A stretch of 64,000 nucleotides of DNA from Ruegeria lacuscaerulensis ITI-1157. GTDB lineage: Bacteria > Pseudomonadota > Alphaproteobacteria > Rhodobacterales > Rhodobacteraceae. Shown piece by piece: positions 37,869-48,149 of the stretch; the stretch's first letter is position 1; every line of letters starts with the position of its first letter. Position numbers and translations under genes: made by a program. A model generated the notes under the pieces. It was given only the letters and a program-made list of their open reading frames with translations, did no database searches and was not told the DNA's origin. The stretch is taken from the NCBI GenBank assembly GCA_000161775.1, contig GG704596.1, positions 2,659,806 to 2,723,805 of the forward strand, in the 5' to 3' direction.

Positions 37869-38279
37869 CTAGAACTTCCCCAGAATGGGCTCGGCGCTGG
37901 TGTTGATGCTGAACTGCAGAACCATCACGCCGTCGTCGCGTTGATGCAGAAGAGCCTAGTAAAAGAGATAGCTGTTCTTGTCGTTCCAGTAGATCCGCAT
38001 TTCCTGCGCAAAACCGCTCTCAAGTTCGACCCGTTTGGCCACGTCGGCATTGGTCAGGTAGTATGGAACGACGTTGCGCAGCTGACCCTGCGCAGCAGCC
38101 AACTGTTGGGGCGTGTATTCATTCGCGCCGCCCAACCGGCTGATGACATTCGAGAACTCGCGGTTCTTTATCTTGGTGTCGACGAAAGTTTCATAATCGG
38201 CAAAGGTCGGGAAAACCTCGTCGGCCGCGGCGGGAAGCGCCAAAAGGCACAAGACTATCGCTGAGAGAATATGGAACAC
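37869..38279 (-). pseudogene. Small exported protein interrupted by an in-frame amber codon
   Basis: The N-terminal part (38279-37956) has a signal peptide (MFHILSAIVLCLLALPAAAD) and then ADEVFPTFADYETFVDTKI through FAQEMRIYWNDKNSYLFY, followed by TAG at 37958-37956. The same frame then continues ALLHQRDDGVMVLQFSINTS to a second stop at 37869. The continuation reads like genuine protein, so the ancestral product was about 136 residues. A point mutation, sequence error or readthrough are all possible. Family not recognised. Confidence 0.6.
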
Positions 38280-38311
38280 TTCAATCTTCTATCAAGTGTA
38301 TCCAGACACTT

Positions 38312-39409
38312 CTAGGATGATCTGGCGAACCTGTAAACTGCGCCCTGCCCGACCGAGATGAACCAGATCGCCCCGTCGGGGGCTTGCACGATGTCACGGA
38401 CCCGCTCGGTCTGAGGGCCCTTGATCTGCTCGACCTCGCGCAGCGGGTTTCCGGCCAGCCGGGCGATATAGTCGAATTTCAGCGAGCCCACAAAAATGTC
38501 ACCCCTCCATTCAGGAAACATCTCGCCCGAATAGACCATCAACCCCGAAGGCGCGATGGACGGGTCCCAGTAAAGGCGCGGCTGCTCCATGCCGGGTTTG
38601 CTGGTACCCTCGCCGATCTTGTCCCCTGAATAATGGGTGCCATAGGAAATCACCGGCCAGCCGTAGTTGGCACCGGGTTTGACAAGGTTCACCTCGTCGC
38701 CGCCTTTGGCGCCATGTTCGGAAACCCACAAGCGGCCGCGCGCATCGATGTCGGCGCCTTGCGGGTTGCGATGGCCGTACGACCAGATCTCGGGGCGGGC
38801 ACCGGCCTGCCCGACGAAGGGGTTGTCAGCCGGGACCGAGCCATCCCGATTGACGCGCACGACCGTCCCCATGTGGGTCGTCAGGTCCTGCGCGCCGGGC
38901 CGGTCTCCGCGGTCGCCCAGTGTCACGAACAGGGTGCCGTCTGCCGCTTCGACGACGCGCGACCCGAAATGCCGCCCGCCCGAGCCGCCGGGTATGGCCT
39001 CGAAGATCACGCGCAGGTTGGTCAGACGGCGGCCGTCGTTTGACAGGCGTGCCACGGCAAGCGCGGTTCCGGCCCCGCCCGGTTGCGGTTTGGAGAAGGT
39101 CAGAAAAATCTCGCGGCTGGTCTCGAAGTCGCGGGCCACGGTTACGTCCAGCAACCCGCCCTGCCCCCGCGCTGCAACCCCCGGCACGCCCCGCACAGGC
39201 TGGGCCCGACCATCGCGGGCCAGTAGCAGGTCGCCGTCACGTTCCGTCACCAGAAAGCTGCCGTCGGGCAGCAGTCCGATGGCCCAGGGCGTGTCCAGCC
39301 CGCCCAGCATCCGGGTTGCCGTCACGGGGCCGAGCGATGTTTGCAAGCTGTCCGCCCACGCCGCCACAGCCGATGCCATCAGCCAGAGAATCGCGAATAT
39401 CCGGGTCAT
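38312..39409 (-). CDS. PQQ-dependent sugar dehydrogenase family protein (soluble aldose dehydrogenase-like)
   Basis: A 365-residue periplasmic beta-propeller with a signal peptide (cleavage near AAWAD, residue 20). Motifs include LDTPWAIGLLPDGSFLVTER, GGLLDVTVARDF, SGGRHFGSRVVEA, YGHRNPQGADID, and SEHGAKGGDEVNLVKPGANY with GWPVISYG. This YliI/GdhB-like family binds PQQ and oxidises sugars; activity on a given sugar is not predictable. Confidence 0.92.
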   Translation of the reverse strand: MTRIFAILWLMASAVAAWADSLQTSLGPVTATRMLGGLDTPWAIGLLPDGSFLVTERDGDLLLARDGRAQPVRGVPGVAARGQGGLLDVTVARDFETSREIFLTFSKPQPGGAGTALAVARLSNDGRRLTNLRVIFEAIPGGSGGRHFGSRVVEAADGTLFVTLGDRGDRPGAQDLTTHMGTVVRVNRDGSVPADNPFVGQAGARPEIWSYGHRNPQGADIDARGRLWVSEHGAKGGDEVNLVKPGANYGWPVISYGTHYSGDKIGEGTSKPGMEQPRLYWDPSIAPSGLMVYSGEMFPEWRGDIFVGSLKFDYIARLAGNPLREVEQIKGPQTERVRDIVQAPDGAIWFISVGQGAVYRFARSS

Positions 39410-39575
39410 GATGAAGCCTCACATGCTGCCGTGTCGGGCGATGGCCCATGCCAAGCCCATCGAATCAAATAGTGTTAACGCAAGCAAAAGCACATCTTCG
39501 TTAGGACTTTTCTTTTTCCGACAGCTTGCCTAGGGTCGGGCCAGAACGACATCGTTCCAAACAGGGAGTAACCTT

Positions 39576-40757
39576 ATGAAAAAGCTGCTTACTGCAACTG
39601 CAGCAACTGCATTGCTGGCTGGTGCCGCAATGGCCGACGACGTGAAACTGGGCATTCTGCTGGGCTTCACCGGACCGATTGAATCGCTGGCCCCGGCCAT
39701 GGGCGCGGGCGCTGAACTGGCAATCGCCGAAGTGTCCGAGTCCGGCAAGCTGCTGGATGGATCCACCGTCACCCCGATGCGCGCCGATACCGGCTGTATC
39801 GACAACGGTCTGGCCACCTCGAACGGTGAACGCCTGATCGCGGATGGCGTGGCCGGCATCATCGGCGGCGACTGCTCGGGCGTGACCGGCGCCGTTCTGC
39901 AGAACGTCGCCATTCCGAACGGCATGGTCATGATCTCGCCCTCGGCCACCTCGCCGGGCCTGTCAACCATGGAGGACAACGGCCTGTTCTTCCGCACCGC
40001 CCCGTCGGATGCGCGCGAAGGTCAGGTGATGGCCGACATCCTGAAAGAGCGCGGCATCAACTCGATCGCCCTGACCTATACCAACAACGACTATGGCAAA
40101 GGTCTGGCCGACGCGATCAAGTCGTCGTTCGAGGCAGCGGGTGGTGAAGTGACCATCGTCGCCGCGCACGAGGACGGCAAGGCCGACTACTCGGCGGAAG
40201 TTGGTGCGTTGGCCTCGGCCGGTGGCGACATCCTGGTGGTTGCCGGGTATCTCGACCAGGGTGGTCTGGGCATCATCCAGTCGGCGCTGGACAGCGGCGC
40301 GTTCGACACGTTCGGCCTGCCCGGCGGCATGATCGGTGACTCGTTGCCCGCCAATGTCGGCCCCGACCTGAACGGCTCGTTCGGTCAGATCGCCGGTTCG
40401 GGCGGTGAAGGCGCCGAGAAGTATTTCGCCATGGCCGAAGCCGCGGGTTTCGACGGGTCGTCGCCCTACTCGCCCGAAAGCTATGACGCCGCCGCGCTGT
40501 TCATGCTGGCGATGCAGGCCGCGGGCTCGACCAATCCGGCCGACTATGCCGGCAAGGTGATGGAGGTTGCCAACGCCCCCGGCGAGAAGATCTATCCGGG
40601 TGAACTGGCCAAGGGTCTGGAACTGTTGGCCGCTGGTCAGGACATCGACTATGTCGGCGCCTCGGGCGTCGAGCTGATCGGACCGGGTGAAAGCGCTGGC
40701 TCGTACCGCGAGATCGAGGTTCAGGACGGCAAGAACGTGACCGTCAAGTTCCGTTGA
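39576..40757 (+). CDS. livJ: Branched-chain amino acid ABC transporter substrate-binding protein
   Basis: A 393-residue periplasmic binding protein: signal peptide MKKLLTATAATALLAGAAMA, then DDVKLGILLGFTGPIESLAP, the peripla_BP_6 fold and the ligand-lobe region SPSATSPGLSTMEDNGLFFR. It heads a complete HAAT importer (two ATPases and two permeases follow). Ligand could be leucine-type amino acids or amides; not assignable from sequence. Confidence 0.93.
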   Translation: MKKLLTATAATALLAGAAMADDVKLGILLGFTGPIESLAPAMGAGAELAIAEVSESGKLLDGSTVTPMRADTGCIDNGLATSNGERLIADGVAGIIGGDCSGVTGAVLQNVAIPNGMVMISPSATSPGLSTMEDNGLFFRTAPSDAREGQVMADILKERGINSIALTYTNNDYGKGLADAIKSSFEAAGGEVTIVAAHEDGKADYSAEVGALASAGGDILVVAGYLDQGGLGIIQSALDSGAFDTFGLPGGMIGDSLPANVGPDLNGSFGQIAGSGGEGAEKYFAMAEAAGFDGSSPYSPESYDAAALFMLAMQAAGSTNPADYAGKVMEVANAPGEKIYPGELAKGLELLAAGQDIDYVGASGVELIGPGESAGSYREIEVQDGKNVTVKFR

Positions 40758-40865
40758 TCGGTCGGACGACCACATGAGATCAGACAGCCCGGGCCTTGTG
40801 TCCGGGCTGTTTCAATGACAAAAGGCGCCACCCTTTCGGGAATGGGGCAACAGGAAGAGCCGCGT

Positions 40866-41671
40866 ATGCCGCGGACAGGGGAACACATGATCGTCGTCGA
40901 GGACGTGCACAAGCATTTCGGCGGTTTCCATGCGGTGGACGGGGCGTCGCTGGAAATCGAAAAAGGCTCGATTACCGGCCTGATCGGCCCGAACGGAGCT
41001 GGAAAAACCACTCTTTTCAACGTTATCGCGGGTGTTTTGCCACCGACCAGCGGCAAGGTCTGGATGGATGGCGAGGATATCACCGGCCTGCCCCCGCACG
41101 AGCTGTTCCACAAGGGCCTGCTGCGCACCTTCCAGATCGCGCACGAGTTTTCGTCGATGACCTGCCGGGAAAACCTGATGATGGTGCCGGGTAACCAGTC
41201 CGGGGAATCGCTGTGGAATACCTGGTTCGGCCGCAAGCGGATCGCCGACGAGGAGCGCGCCCTGCGCGCCAAGGCCGACGAGGTGCTGGAATTCCTGACC
41301 ATCGAACACCTGGCCGATCACAAGGCCGGTCAGGTCTCGGGCGGCCAGAAGAAGCTGCTGGAGCTGGGCCGCACGATGATGGTGGACGCCAAGATCGTGT
41401 TCCTGGACGAGGTCGGCGCCGGCGTGAACCGCACCCTGCTGATGACCATCGCCGACACGATCCTGCGTCTGAACAAAGAGCGAGGCTATACCTTCGTCGT
41501 GATCGAGCATGACATGGATTTCATCGGCAAGATCTGCGATCCGGTGATCTGCATGGCCGAGGGCAAGGTTCTGGCGCAAGGCACGCTGGACGAGATCAAG
41601 GCCAACGAACACGTCATCGAGGCCTATCTGGGCACCGGCCTGAAGAACAAGGACAAGCTGGAGGCCGGGGC

Positions 41672-41675
<4 letters not shown>
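40866..41675 (+). CDS. livG: Branched-chain amino acid ABC transporter ATP-binding protein LivG
   Basis: A 269-residue ATPase: Walker A GLIGPNGAGKTTLF (about residue 44), Q-loop IAHEFSSMTCRENLMM, signature QVSGGQKKLLELGR, Walker B KIVFLDEVGAGV and switch VIEHDMDFIG. In-frame ATGs exist at 40815, 40866 and 40887; I chose 40866 because AGGAAG precedes it. The Walker B region reads VGAGVN where most LivG have PAAGLN. The 3' end overlaps livF by ATGA. Confidence 0.92.
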
Positions 41676-42502
<827 letters not shown>

Positions 42503-42535
42503 AAGCCGTTTTCCCAAACCGGGGCTGAGAATATC

Positions 42536-42559
42536 CGGGCGGGGATTCCCGCCCGTTTT
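42536..42559 (+). terminator. Terminator after livF
   Basis: CGGGCGGG and its complement around GATT, followed by TTTTC. It splits the liv cluster, so the permease genes must be read through or have their own promoter. Confidence 0.75.
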
Positions 42560-42819
42560 CTTGCGCTGGGAGAAAGGGGAGATTTGGTGCCCAGAACATG
42601 GAATGCCAAAGTTACCCTTGTTGGTTTCCAGGTTCGAAAAGAACGGTATGGCATTGGAGCAAGATGTCTTTTTTGTCAGCAGTCCGACTTTTGAGCAAAT
42701 TTGGCGGTCCGCCCCGAATGTCATTCCGTTGCTTTGATGCGGTCACAATTTGAAAATATCGCTGCGCGCGAAACGCAATTCGAGACCCGTTCCGGGGTTT
42801 CACACTCAAGGGGAAATTA
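42560..42819. other. Gap inside the liv cluster without a supported gene
   Basis: About 260 bases; open frames here are short and look non-coding. Likely holds the promoter of the small exported protein. Confidence 0.4.
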
Positions 42820-43149
42820 ATGAAGAAGTGGATCATCACCGGATTGATGGCGCAACTGGCCTCGGCGGCCGTGGCTCAAGAACGGGCTTTCGTCTGTATT
42901 TCCGAGGTGGACGGTGAGGAATACCGGTTGACGCATTCGGGCATCGGCACGAAAGGCACGGTTTCATTCAAGGACAAAACCGGTGAAGCCCAGGTTTTTC
43001 CGGGCTTGAACAACCTGACTTTCATTCTGGCCAACGATCAGAATGTCATGAGCTTTTTTGTCGAGCAACCCGACCTGACCTACAGCCTTTCAGTGCGCCG
43101 CCCGACCCTGCGCAATGACCGCGGTCAGTGCACGGAAACCGAAAGCTGA
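42820..43149 (+). CDS. Small exported protein of unknown function within the liv cluster
   Basis: A 109-residue protein with a signal peptide (MKKWIITGLMAQLASAAVAQ) and a ribosome binding site AAGGGGAAAT. The mature part is beta-rich with two cysteines (RAFVCISEVDGEEYRL and DRGQCTETES), possibly disulfide-linked. No family recognised. It sits between the ATPase and permease genes of the transporter but is not a known HAAT component. Confidence 0.75.
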   Translation: MKKWIITGLMAQLASAAVAQERAFVCISEVDGEEYRLTHSGIGTKGTVSFKDKTGEAQVFPGLNNLTFILANDQNVMSFFVEQPDLTYSLSVRRPTLRNDRGQCTETES

Positions 43150-43358
43150 TCCATCGAATCCCGGTGTGGCCGACGACGGCAGCCAGTCGTCGGTCCAACC
43201 AGCAACCGCCGCTGTCGGCTGTTTGACTCTCAGGCTGACACCAGCCGCATTTTTTCGTGCTGAATCTGGCTTCAAACGCGCAAAAAACAGGGAAGAATTA
43301 TTGAGTTTTTCGCAGCCATCATGCCATAAAGCCGCACCCGGACAGTGAGAAAAACATA

Positions 43359-44369
43359 ATGGATCTACTGAACGCGCTTGTTGCGCTTGCGAACTTTGTG
43401 ATCGTGCCCGCTGTTGCCTATGGCAGCCAGTTGGCGCTGGGGGCGCTGGGGGTCACCCTGATCTACGGCATCCTGCGGTTTTCCAACTTTGCCCATGGCG
43501 ACACGATGGCCTTTGGCGCGATGATTGCCGTGCTGGTCACCTGGGGGCTGCAGGCCGCCGGGATCACGTTCGGCCCCCTGCCGACTGCGCTGCTGGCCCT
43601 GCCCTTTGCCATTCTGGGCTGCATCGCGCTGGTGCTGATCACCGACAGGCTGGTCTATCGCTTCTACCGGGACCAGAAAGCCAAACCGGTCATTCTGGTA
43701 ATCGTTTCCATGGGCGTCATGTTCATCATGAACGGGTTGGTACGCTTCATCATCGGCCCCGATGACCAGCGGTTTTCTGATGGCGCGCGCTTTGTGATCT
43801 CGGCGCGGGATTTCAAGGCTTTGACCGGCTTGGACGAAGGTCTTGCCATCAAGACCTCGCAAGGGATCACCGTGATCGTGGCCATCGTGGCGGTGGCGCT
43901 GCTGTTCTGGTTCCTGAACAAAACCCGCACCGGCAAATCGATGCGCGCCTATTCCGACAACGAAGATCTGGCCCTGCTGTCCGGCATCAATCCCGAACGC
44001 GTGGTGATGATCACCTGGATCATCGTCGCAGCGCTGGCCACAACGGCCGGAGTTCTCTACGGTCTGGACAAGAGCTTCAAGCCGTTCGTCTACTTCCAGT
44101 TGCTGCTGCCGATCTTCGCCTCGGCCATCGTGGGCGGGCTTGGCAACCCGATCGGTGCCATCGCCGGCGGGTTCATCATCGCCTTTTCCGAAGTAACCAT
44201 CACCTATGCTTGGAAAAAGGTTCTGGTCTATCTCTTGCCCGACAGCCTCGAGCCATCGGGATTGGTGCAGCTTCTGTCAACCGATTACAAATTTGCGGTC
44301 AGCTTCGTCATTCTTCTGATCGTGCTTCTGTTCAAGCCCACGGGCCTGTTCCAGGGGAAAGCGGTATGA
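43359..44369 (+). CDS. livH: Branched-chain amino acid ABC transporter permease LivH
   Basis: A 336-residue inner-membrane permease with about eight hydrophobic segments. LivH-type motifs are LGALGVTLIYGILRFSNFAH and GDTMAFGAM near the N-terminus and the coupling-loop region VMITWIIVAALATTAGVLYG. A long central loop (about residues 130-175) is present. It overlaps livM by ATGA. Confidence 0.93.
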   Translation: MDLLNALVALANFVIVPAVAYGSQLALGALGVTLIYGILRFSNFAHGDTMAFGAMIAVLVTWGLQAAGITFGPLPTALLALPFAILGCIALVLITDRLVYRFYRDQKAKPVILVIVSMGVMFIMNGLVRFIIGPDDQRFSDGARFVISARDFKALTGLDEGLAIKTSQGITVIVAIVAVALLFWFLNKTRTGKSMRAYSDNEDLALLSGINPERVVMITWIIVAALATTAGVLYGLDKSFKPFVYFQLLLPIFASAIVGGLGNPIGAIAGGFIIAFSEVTITYAWKKVLVYLLPDSLEPSGLVQLLSTDYKFAVSFVILLIVLLFKPTGLFQGKAV

Positions 44370-45679
44370 GCGACACAGTCAAGAACACGCTTCTGTTTGC
44401 GGTTGTTGCCGGGCTGATCCTGGTGACGGGTTTCATGCAGAGCTGGAATACCGCGATCCTGATCATAAACATGGGCCTGATCTCGGCCATCATGGCGATC
44501 GGAGTAAACCTGCAATGGGGCTTTGCCGGCCTGTTCAACGTCGGCGTCATGGGCTTTGTCGCTTTGGGCGGGCTGGCGGTGGTGCTGGTCTCGACCCCGC
44601 CGACGCCCGGAGCCTGGTCCGCCGGCGGGTACGGGATCGTGCTTGCGCTTCTGCTGGGCGCGGCCACAGTGGTTGCGGCGGTCATGGCGGCCAGGAAACT
44701 GCCCAAGGGGCGCACCCAGACGCTGGCGATCATCGCGATCCTCGTCGTCGGGTTCTTCGTGTATCGCGCCGTGTTCGACCCCAGCGTCGCAGCCGTCGAG
44801 GCGATCGATCCTGCGGTCGCCGGCAATATCGGCGGCCTGAACCTGCCGGTTCTTCTGGCCTGGCCCGCCGGTGGCCTTCTGGCCGCCGGAGCCGCTTGGC
44901 TGATCGGCAAGACGGCCCTTGGGCTGCGTTCGGATTACCTGGCCATTGCCACGCTGGGCATCGCCGAAATCATCATTGCCATAATGAAGAACGAGGACTG
45001 GCTGGCGCGCGGCGTCAAGAACGTCTACGGCATCCCCCGCCCCACCCCGTTCGTGGGCTATGAGATCGACCTGCAAAGCGATCCGTCTTTCGTCGAACGT
45101 GCCGCGGGTCTGGGCCTGGACCCGGTCACCGCATCGACGCTGTGGGTCAAGACCGGCTATGCCTTCCTGTTTCTCGTCGTGCTCCTGGTCCTGCTGTGGA
45201 TGGCGCAGATGGCGCTCAAGAGCCCATGGGGGCGCATGATGCGGGCCATCCGCGACAACGAGGTCGCGGCCGAGGCCATGGGCAAGGACGTTACGCGTCG
45301 CCACCTGCAGATCTTCGTGCTGGGCTCGGCCATCTGTGGTATTGCCGGAGCGATGATGACCACGCTGGATGGGCAGCTGACCCCCAGCGCCTATCAGCCG
45401 TTGCGGTTTACATTCCTGGTGTGGGTGATGGTGATCGTCGGTGGCTCGGGCAACAATTTCGGCTCGGTTCTGGGGGCGTTTCTGATCTGGTTCCTGTGGG
45501 TTCAGGTTGAGCCGATCGGATTGTGGCTGATGGATCTGATCACCGCCGGCATGCCGGACGACAGCGCGATAAAGACGCATCTTCTGGACAGTGCGGCCCA
45601 TATGCGCCTGTTCACGATGGGCCTGATCCTGCTGATTGTTCTCAGATTCAGCCCAAGGGGGCTGATCCCCGAGAAATGA
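44366..45679 (+). CDS. livM: Branched-chain amino acid ABC transporter permease LivM
   Basis: A 437-residue inner-membrane permease; the ATG at 44366 overlaps the livH stop. Typical LivM features are NLQWGFAGLFNVGVMGFVAL, SDYLAIATLGIAEIIIAIMK, the coupling helix RAIRDNEVAAEAMGKDVTRR and GGSGNNFGSVLGA. It is larger than the common 300-350-residue LivM because of an extra hydrophobic insertion around residues 75-165. Confidence 0.93.
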   Translation: MSDTVKNTLLFAVVAGLILVTGFMQSWNTAILIINMGLISAIMAIGVNLQWGFAGLFNVGVMGFVALGGLAVVLVSTPPTPGAWSAGGYGIVLALLLGAATVVAAVMAARKLPKGRTQTLAIIAILVVGFFVYRAVFDPSVAAVEAIDPAVAGNIGGLNLPVLLAWPAGGLLAAGAAWLIGKTALGLRSDYLAIATLGIAEIIIAIMKNEDWLARGVKNVYGIPRPTPFVGYEIDLQSDPSFVERAAGLGLDPVTASTLWVKTGYAFLFLVVLLVLLWMAQMALKSPWGRMMRAIRDNEVAAEAMGKDVTRRHLQIFVLGSAICGIAGAMMTTLDGQLTPSAYQPLRFTFLVWVMVIVGGSGNNFGSVLGAFLIWFLWVQVEPIGLWLMDLITAGMPDDSAIKTHLLDSAAHMRLFTMGLILLIVLRFSPRGLIPEK

Positions 45680-45700
45680 CGGCAAAAAGAACGCCAACGA

Positions 45701-45732
45701 ACAAACCGCGCGGAATACATCGCGCGGCTTGT
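45701..45732 (+). terminator. Hairpin after livM
   Basis: CCGCGCG and its complement around GAATACAT, with outer ACAA/TTGT pairing; weak T content follows. Confidence 0.5.
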
Positions 45733-45878
45733 TGATTCCGTAAGAAAAACTCAATAGACCAGTCTGAAATTCGGAAACCGGTGTGACGCAGGTCGCAGAC
45801 TGTACCCTGAATCAATCCAGCACCAAACCCGGAAAAACGGAACAGCTCCAGAACCACGAACAGAATAGCGATAAACAC

Positions 45879-46133
45879 ATGAAAACTTCGATCGTCAAAG
45901 CGACCATTCTTCTTCCGGTCCTTACCGTAATGACGGGATGCATTCCCTCGCCCCGTGAATTGGAGACGACGCCCGTCAAGGTCCAAACTCCCAAGGGAAT
46001 CGTAACCTGTCAGCTGTATCGACAGGACCGGGTCGATTGGGACCGTGCCATCGATTTTCCGGCGACAAAGATGTCTGTCCCCGAGGCCGATGCCTATTGC
46101 CAGCAGGAAGGTCAGCGGCGCGTTCAACGGTGA
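45879..46133 (+). CDS. Small lipoprotein, unknown function
   Basis: An 84-residue protein. The ATG at 45879 begins a lipoprotein signal (MKTSIVKATILLPVLTVMTG then Cys, lipobox VMTGC). The mature part includes KGIVTCQLYRQDRVDWDRAI and a cysteine near the end, so a disulfide is possible. Family not recognised. It converges with the HerA-like gene across a GC hairpin. Confidence 0.65.
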   Translation: MKTSIVKATILLPVLTVMTGCIPSPRELETTPVKVQTPKGIVTCQLYRQDRVDWDRAIDFPATKMSVPEADAYCQQEGQRRVQR

Positions 46134-46142
46134 TATCCGGCA

Positions 46143-46165
46143 CCCTGCCAGGTCGGCTGGCAGGG
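46143..46165. terminator. Hairpin between convergent genes
   Basis: CCCTGCCAG and its complement around GTCGG. No T-run, so termination is uncertain. Confidence 0.4.
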
Positions 46166-46175
46166 CCCTTGGCCA

Positions 46176-47723
46176 TCAACGATTGCGGAACAGTCCGCCG
46201 AGGATGCCCCTTACGATTCGGCGCCCCGTGGTGCCTTTCAGCTCTTTGATGACGGCGTCGCTCATTGCGCTGGCAAAGGTGTCTTTGCGTTTGGTGGTTC
46301 GAGAAGTCGACCGCCCGACACGCGTACCGCTGTAGCGGCGGGCCGATGAATATTCCCGCTCGGCTGGCGTATGCCGTTCGATCTCTTCGGCGCGTTCCGC
46401 GGCTTCGGCCTCCTGCGCGGCCTCTTCGGCCCGAGCCCGCAGGATTTCGAACGCAGAGTTTCGATCAAGCAGCGTGTCGTATTTTCCGGCCATCGGCGAA
46501 GCGGACATGACATCCTGACGTTCGGCCGTCGTGATCGGACCAAGTTGGGATCCGGGTGGACGGATCAGGGTACGCTCAACCATTCCCGGAACCCCTTTCT
46601 TTTCCAGCATCGAGGTCAGCGCCTCTCCCACGCCAACTTCGCGGATCGCCGTCTCGGTGTCGAAGGCAGGGTTTTCGCGGTAGGTTTCAGCCGCCAGACG
46701 CAGGTTCCTTCGATCCCGCGCGGTAAAGGCGCGCAGGGCATGCTGCACACGGTTGCCCAACTGTCCAAGAATGTCCTCGGGAATGTCCGCGGGGTTCTGC
46801 GAGATGAAATACACCCCCACCCCCTTGGATCGGATCAGGCGGGCAACCTGTTCCACCTTGTCGACCAAGACCTTGGGTGCATCGTCGAACAGCAAGTGCG
46901 CCTCGTCAAAGAAGAACACCAGCTTGGGTTTGTCCGGGTCACCGACTTCGGGCAATTCTTCGAATAGTTCACTCAGCAGCCACAGCAGGAAGGTCGCATA
47001 CAGGCGCGGAGACCCCATAAGCTTGTCCGAAGCAAGGATGTTTACCATGCCGCGTCCAGCGTCGTCTGTCCGCATCAAGTCGGCCAATTCAAGGGCAGGC
47101 TCACCAAAAAGATTGTTGCCTCCTTGGTTTTCAAGTACCAACAACCGGCGTTGGATCGCGCCGATCGACGCCGTCGAAACATTGCCATAGCGCAGCGAGA
47201 GTTGCGCCCGATTTTCTCCAATCCAGACCAAAAGCGATTGCAGGTCCTTGAGGTCCAGCAATGGAAGTCCCTCTTCGTCGGCCACGCGAAATGCAATGTT
47301 GAGTATGCCTTCCTGGGCTTCGGACAACTCCAGCAGACGCGAGAGCAGGAGCGGCCCCATCTCGGTCACGGTCGTGCGTACGGGATGCCCCTGTTCACCG
47401 AACAAATCCCAGAAGGTGACCGGACAAGCCGCATAGTGATAGTCGCTGAACCCGATCGTCCGCGCCCGCGACATGAAGGCATCGTGCAGTTTGTGTGTTT
47501 CGCTACCCGGTTTGGCCAGGCCCGACAGATCGCCTTTCACGTCAGCCAGAAAGACCGGAACCCCCGCTTCCGAAAAACCCTCGGCCAGGATTTGCAACGT
47601 CACCGTCTTCCCGGTGCCTGTGGCTCCGGCAATCAGCCCGTGGCGGTTTGCGTATTTCAAGTTCAATCCTTGGGGATGAGCATAGTCCTTGCCGCCACCG
47701 CCTACAAAAATCTTGTCCGTCAT
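46176..47723 (-). CDS. HerA-like ATPase, DUF853 family
   Basis: A 515-residue FtsK/HerA-type ATPase: Walker [21 protein letters not shown] (about residue 33), Walker [16 protein letters not shown], and the sensor region [20 protein letters not shown]. The C-terminus is charged and helical ([20 protein letters not shown]) and then basic. DUF853 proteins are widespread and poorly studied; a DNA-translocase or helicase role is inferred from HerA. No NurA partner is nearby. Confidence 0.88.
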   Translation of the reverse strand: MTDKIFVGGGGKDYAHPQGLNLKYANRHGLIAGATGTGKTVTLQILAEGFSEAGVPVFLADVKGDLSGLAKPGSETHKLHDAFMSRARTIGFSDYHYAACPVTFWDLFGEQGHPVRTTVTEMGPLLLSRLLELSEAQEGILNIAFRVADEEGLPLLDLKDLQSLLVWIGENRAQLSLRYGNVSTASIGAIQRRLLVLENQGGNNLFGEPALELADLMRTDDAGRGMVNILASDKLMGSPRLYATFLLWLLSELFEELPEVGDPDKPKLVFFFDEAHLLFDDAPKVLVDKVEQVARLIRSKGVGVYFISQNPADIPEDILGQLGNRVQHALRAFTARDRRNLRLAAETYRENPAFDTETAIREVGVGEALTSMLEKKGVPGMVERTLIRPPGSQLGPITTAERQDVMSASPMAGKYDTLLDRNSAFEILRARAEEAAQEAEAAERAEEIERHTPAEREYSSARRYSGTRVGRSTSRTTKRKDTFASAMSDAVIKELKGTTGRRIVRGILGGLFRNR

Positions 47724-47832
47724 GCCTACTCTGCCTCGAAATTCACCGATCTGATGTCACCATACAAACTTAACCTTTACCTGCCATAGTCGATTTGCGT
47801 CTTGAAGGGCGCAAACTTCCTCCCTGTCGACT

Positions 47833-47860
47833 GGCTGTGCCTTCGGGCACAGCCCTTTTT
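47833..47860 (+). terminator. Plus-strand terminator with no upstream protein gene
   Basis: GGCTGTGCC, TTCG tetraloop, GGCACAGCC, then C and TTTTT. The upstream protein gene is on the opposite strand, so this may end a small RNA. Confidence 0.7.
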
Positions 47861-47912
47861 CTTTGAATTTCCGTTTTCTGCCTGATCGTACATTAAAATT
47901 TGACGATAGCTG

Positions 47913-47941
47913 TTGACCGCTGAGGTCGCCTCTCGTAACGT
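47913..47941 (+). promoter_or_regulatory. Candidate promoter of a small RNA
   Basis: TTGACC at 47913-47918 and TAACGT at 47936-47941 with a 17-base spacer. Confidence 0.5.
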
Positions 47942-47947
47942 TCTGTC

Positions 47948-48017
47948 ATAACTAAGTCGGCCAGTCCGACGGGGAGATACATTGATCGAAGGGAGCCGCG
48001 TTAACGGCTCCCTTTTC
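47948..48017 (+). ncRNA. Candidate small RNA of about 70 nt
   Basis: Begins about 7 bases after the candidate promoter. It would fold into a small hairpin (GTCGG, CCAGT, CCGAC) and end in a strong terminator (GGGAGCCG, CGTTAA, CGGCTCCC, TTTT at 47991-48016). No reading frame of note is present. It lies in a 427-base gap between the HerA-like gene and the IalB gene. Family unknown; the alternative is a terminated leader RNA. Confidence 0.5.
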
Positions 48018-48149
48018 CGTTGATGACCATACCTGTACCGATCGGCGGAAATCCGTTTGGCCTGCGCCGCCGGACGAGTTTTCCGCCTGACAGCGCCCGT
48101 GTCAAATGCTAGACGAAGGCAAACGCTGTTTGAGCACCATGAGGCAGAC

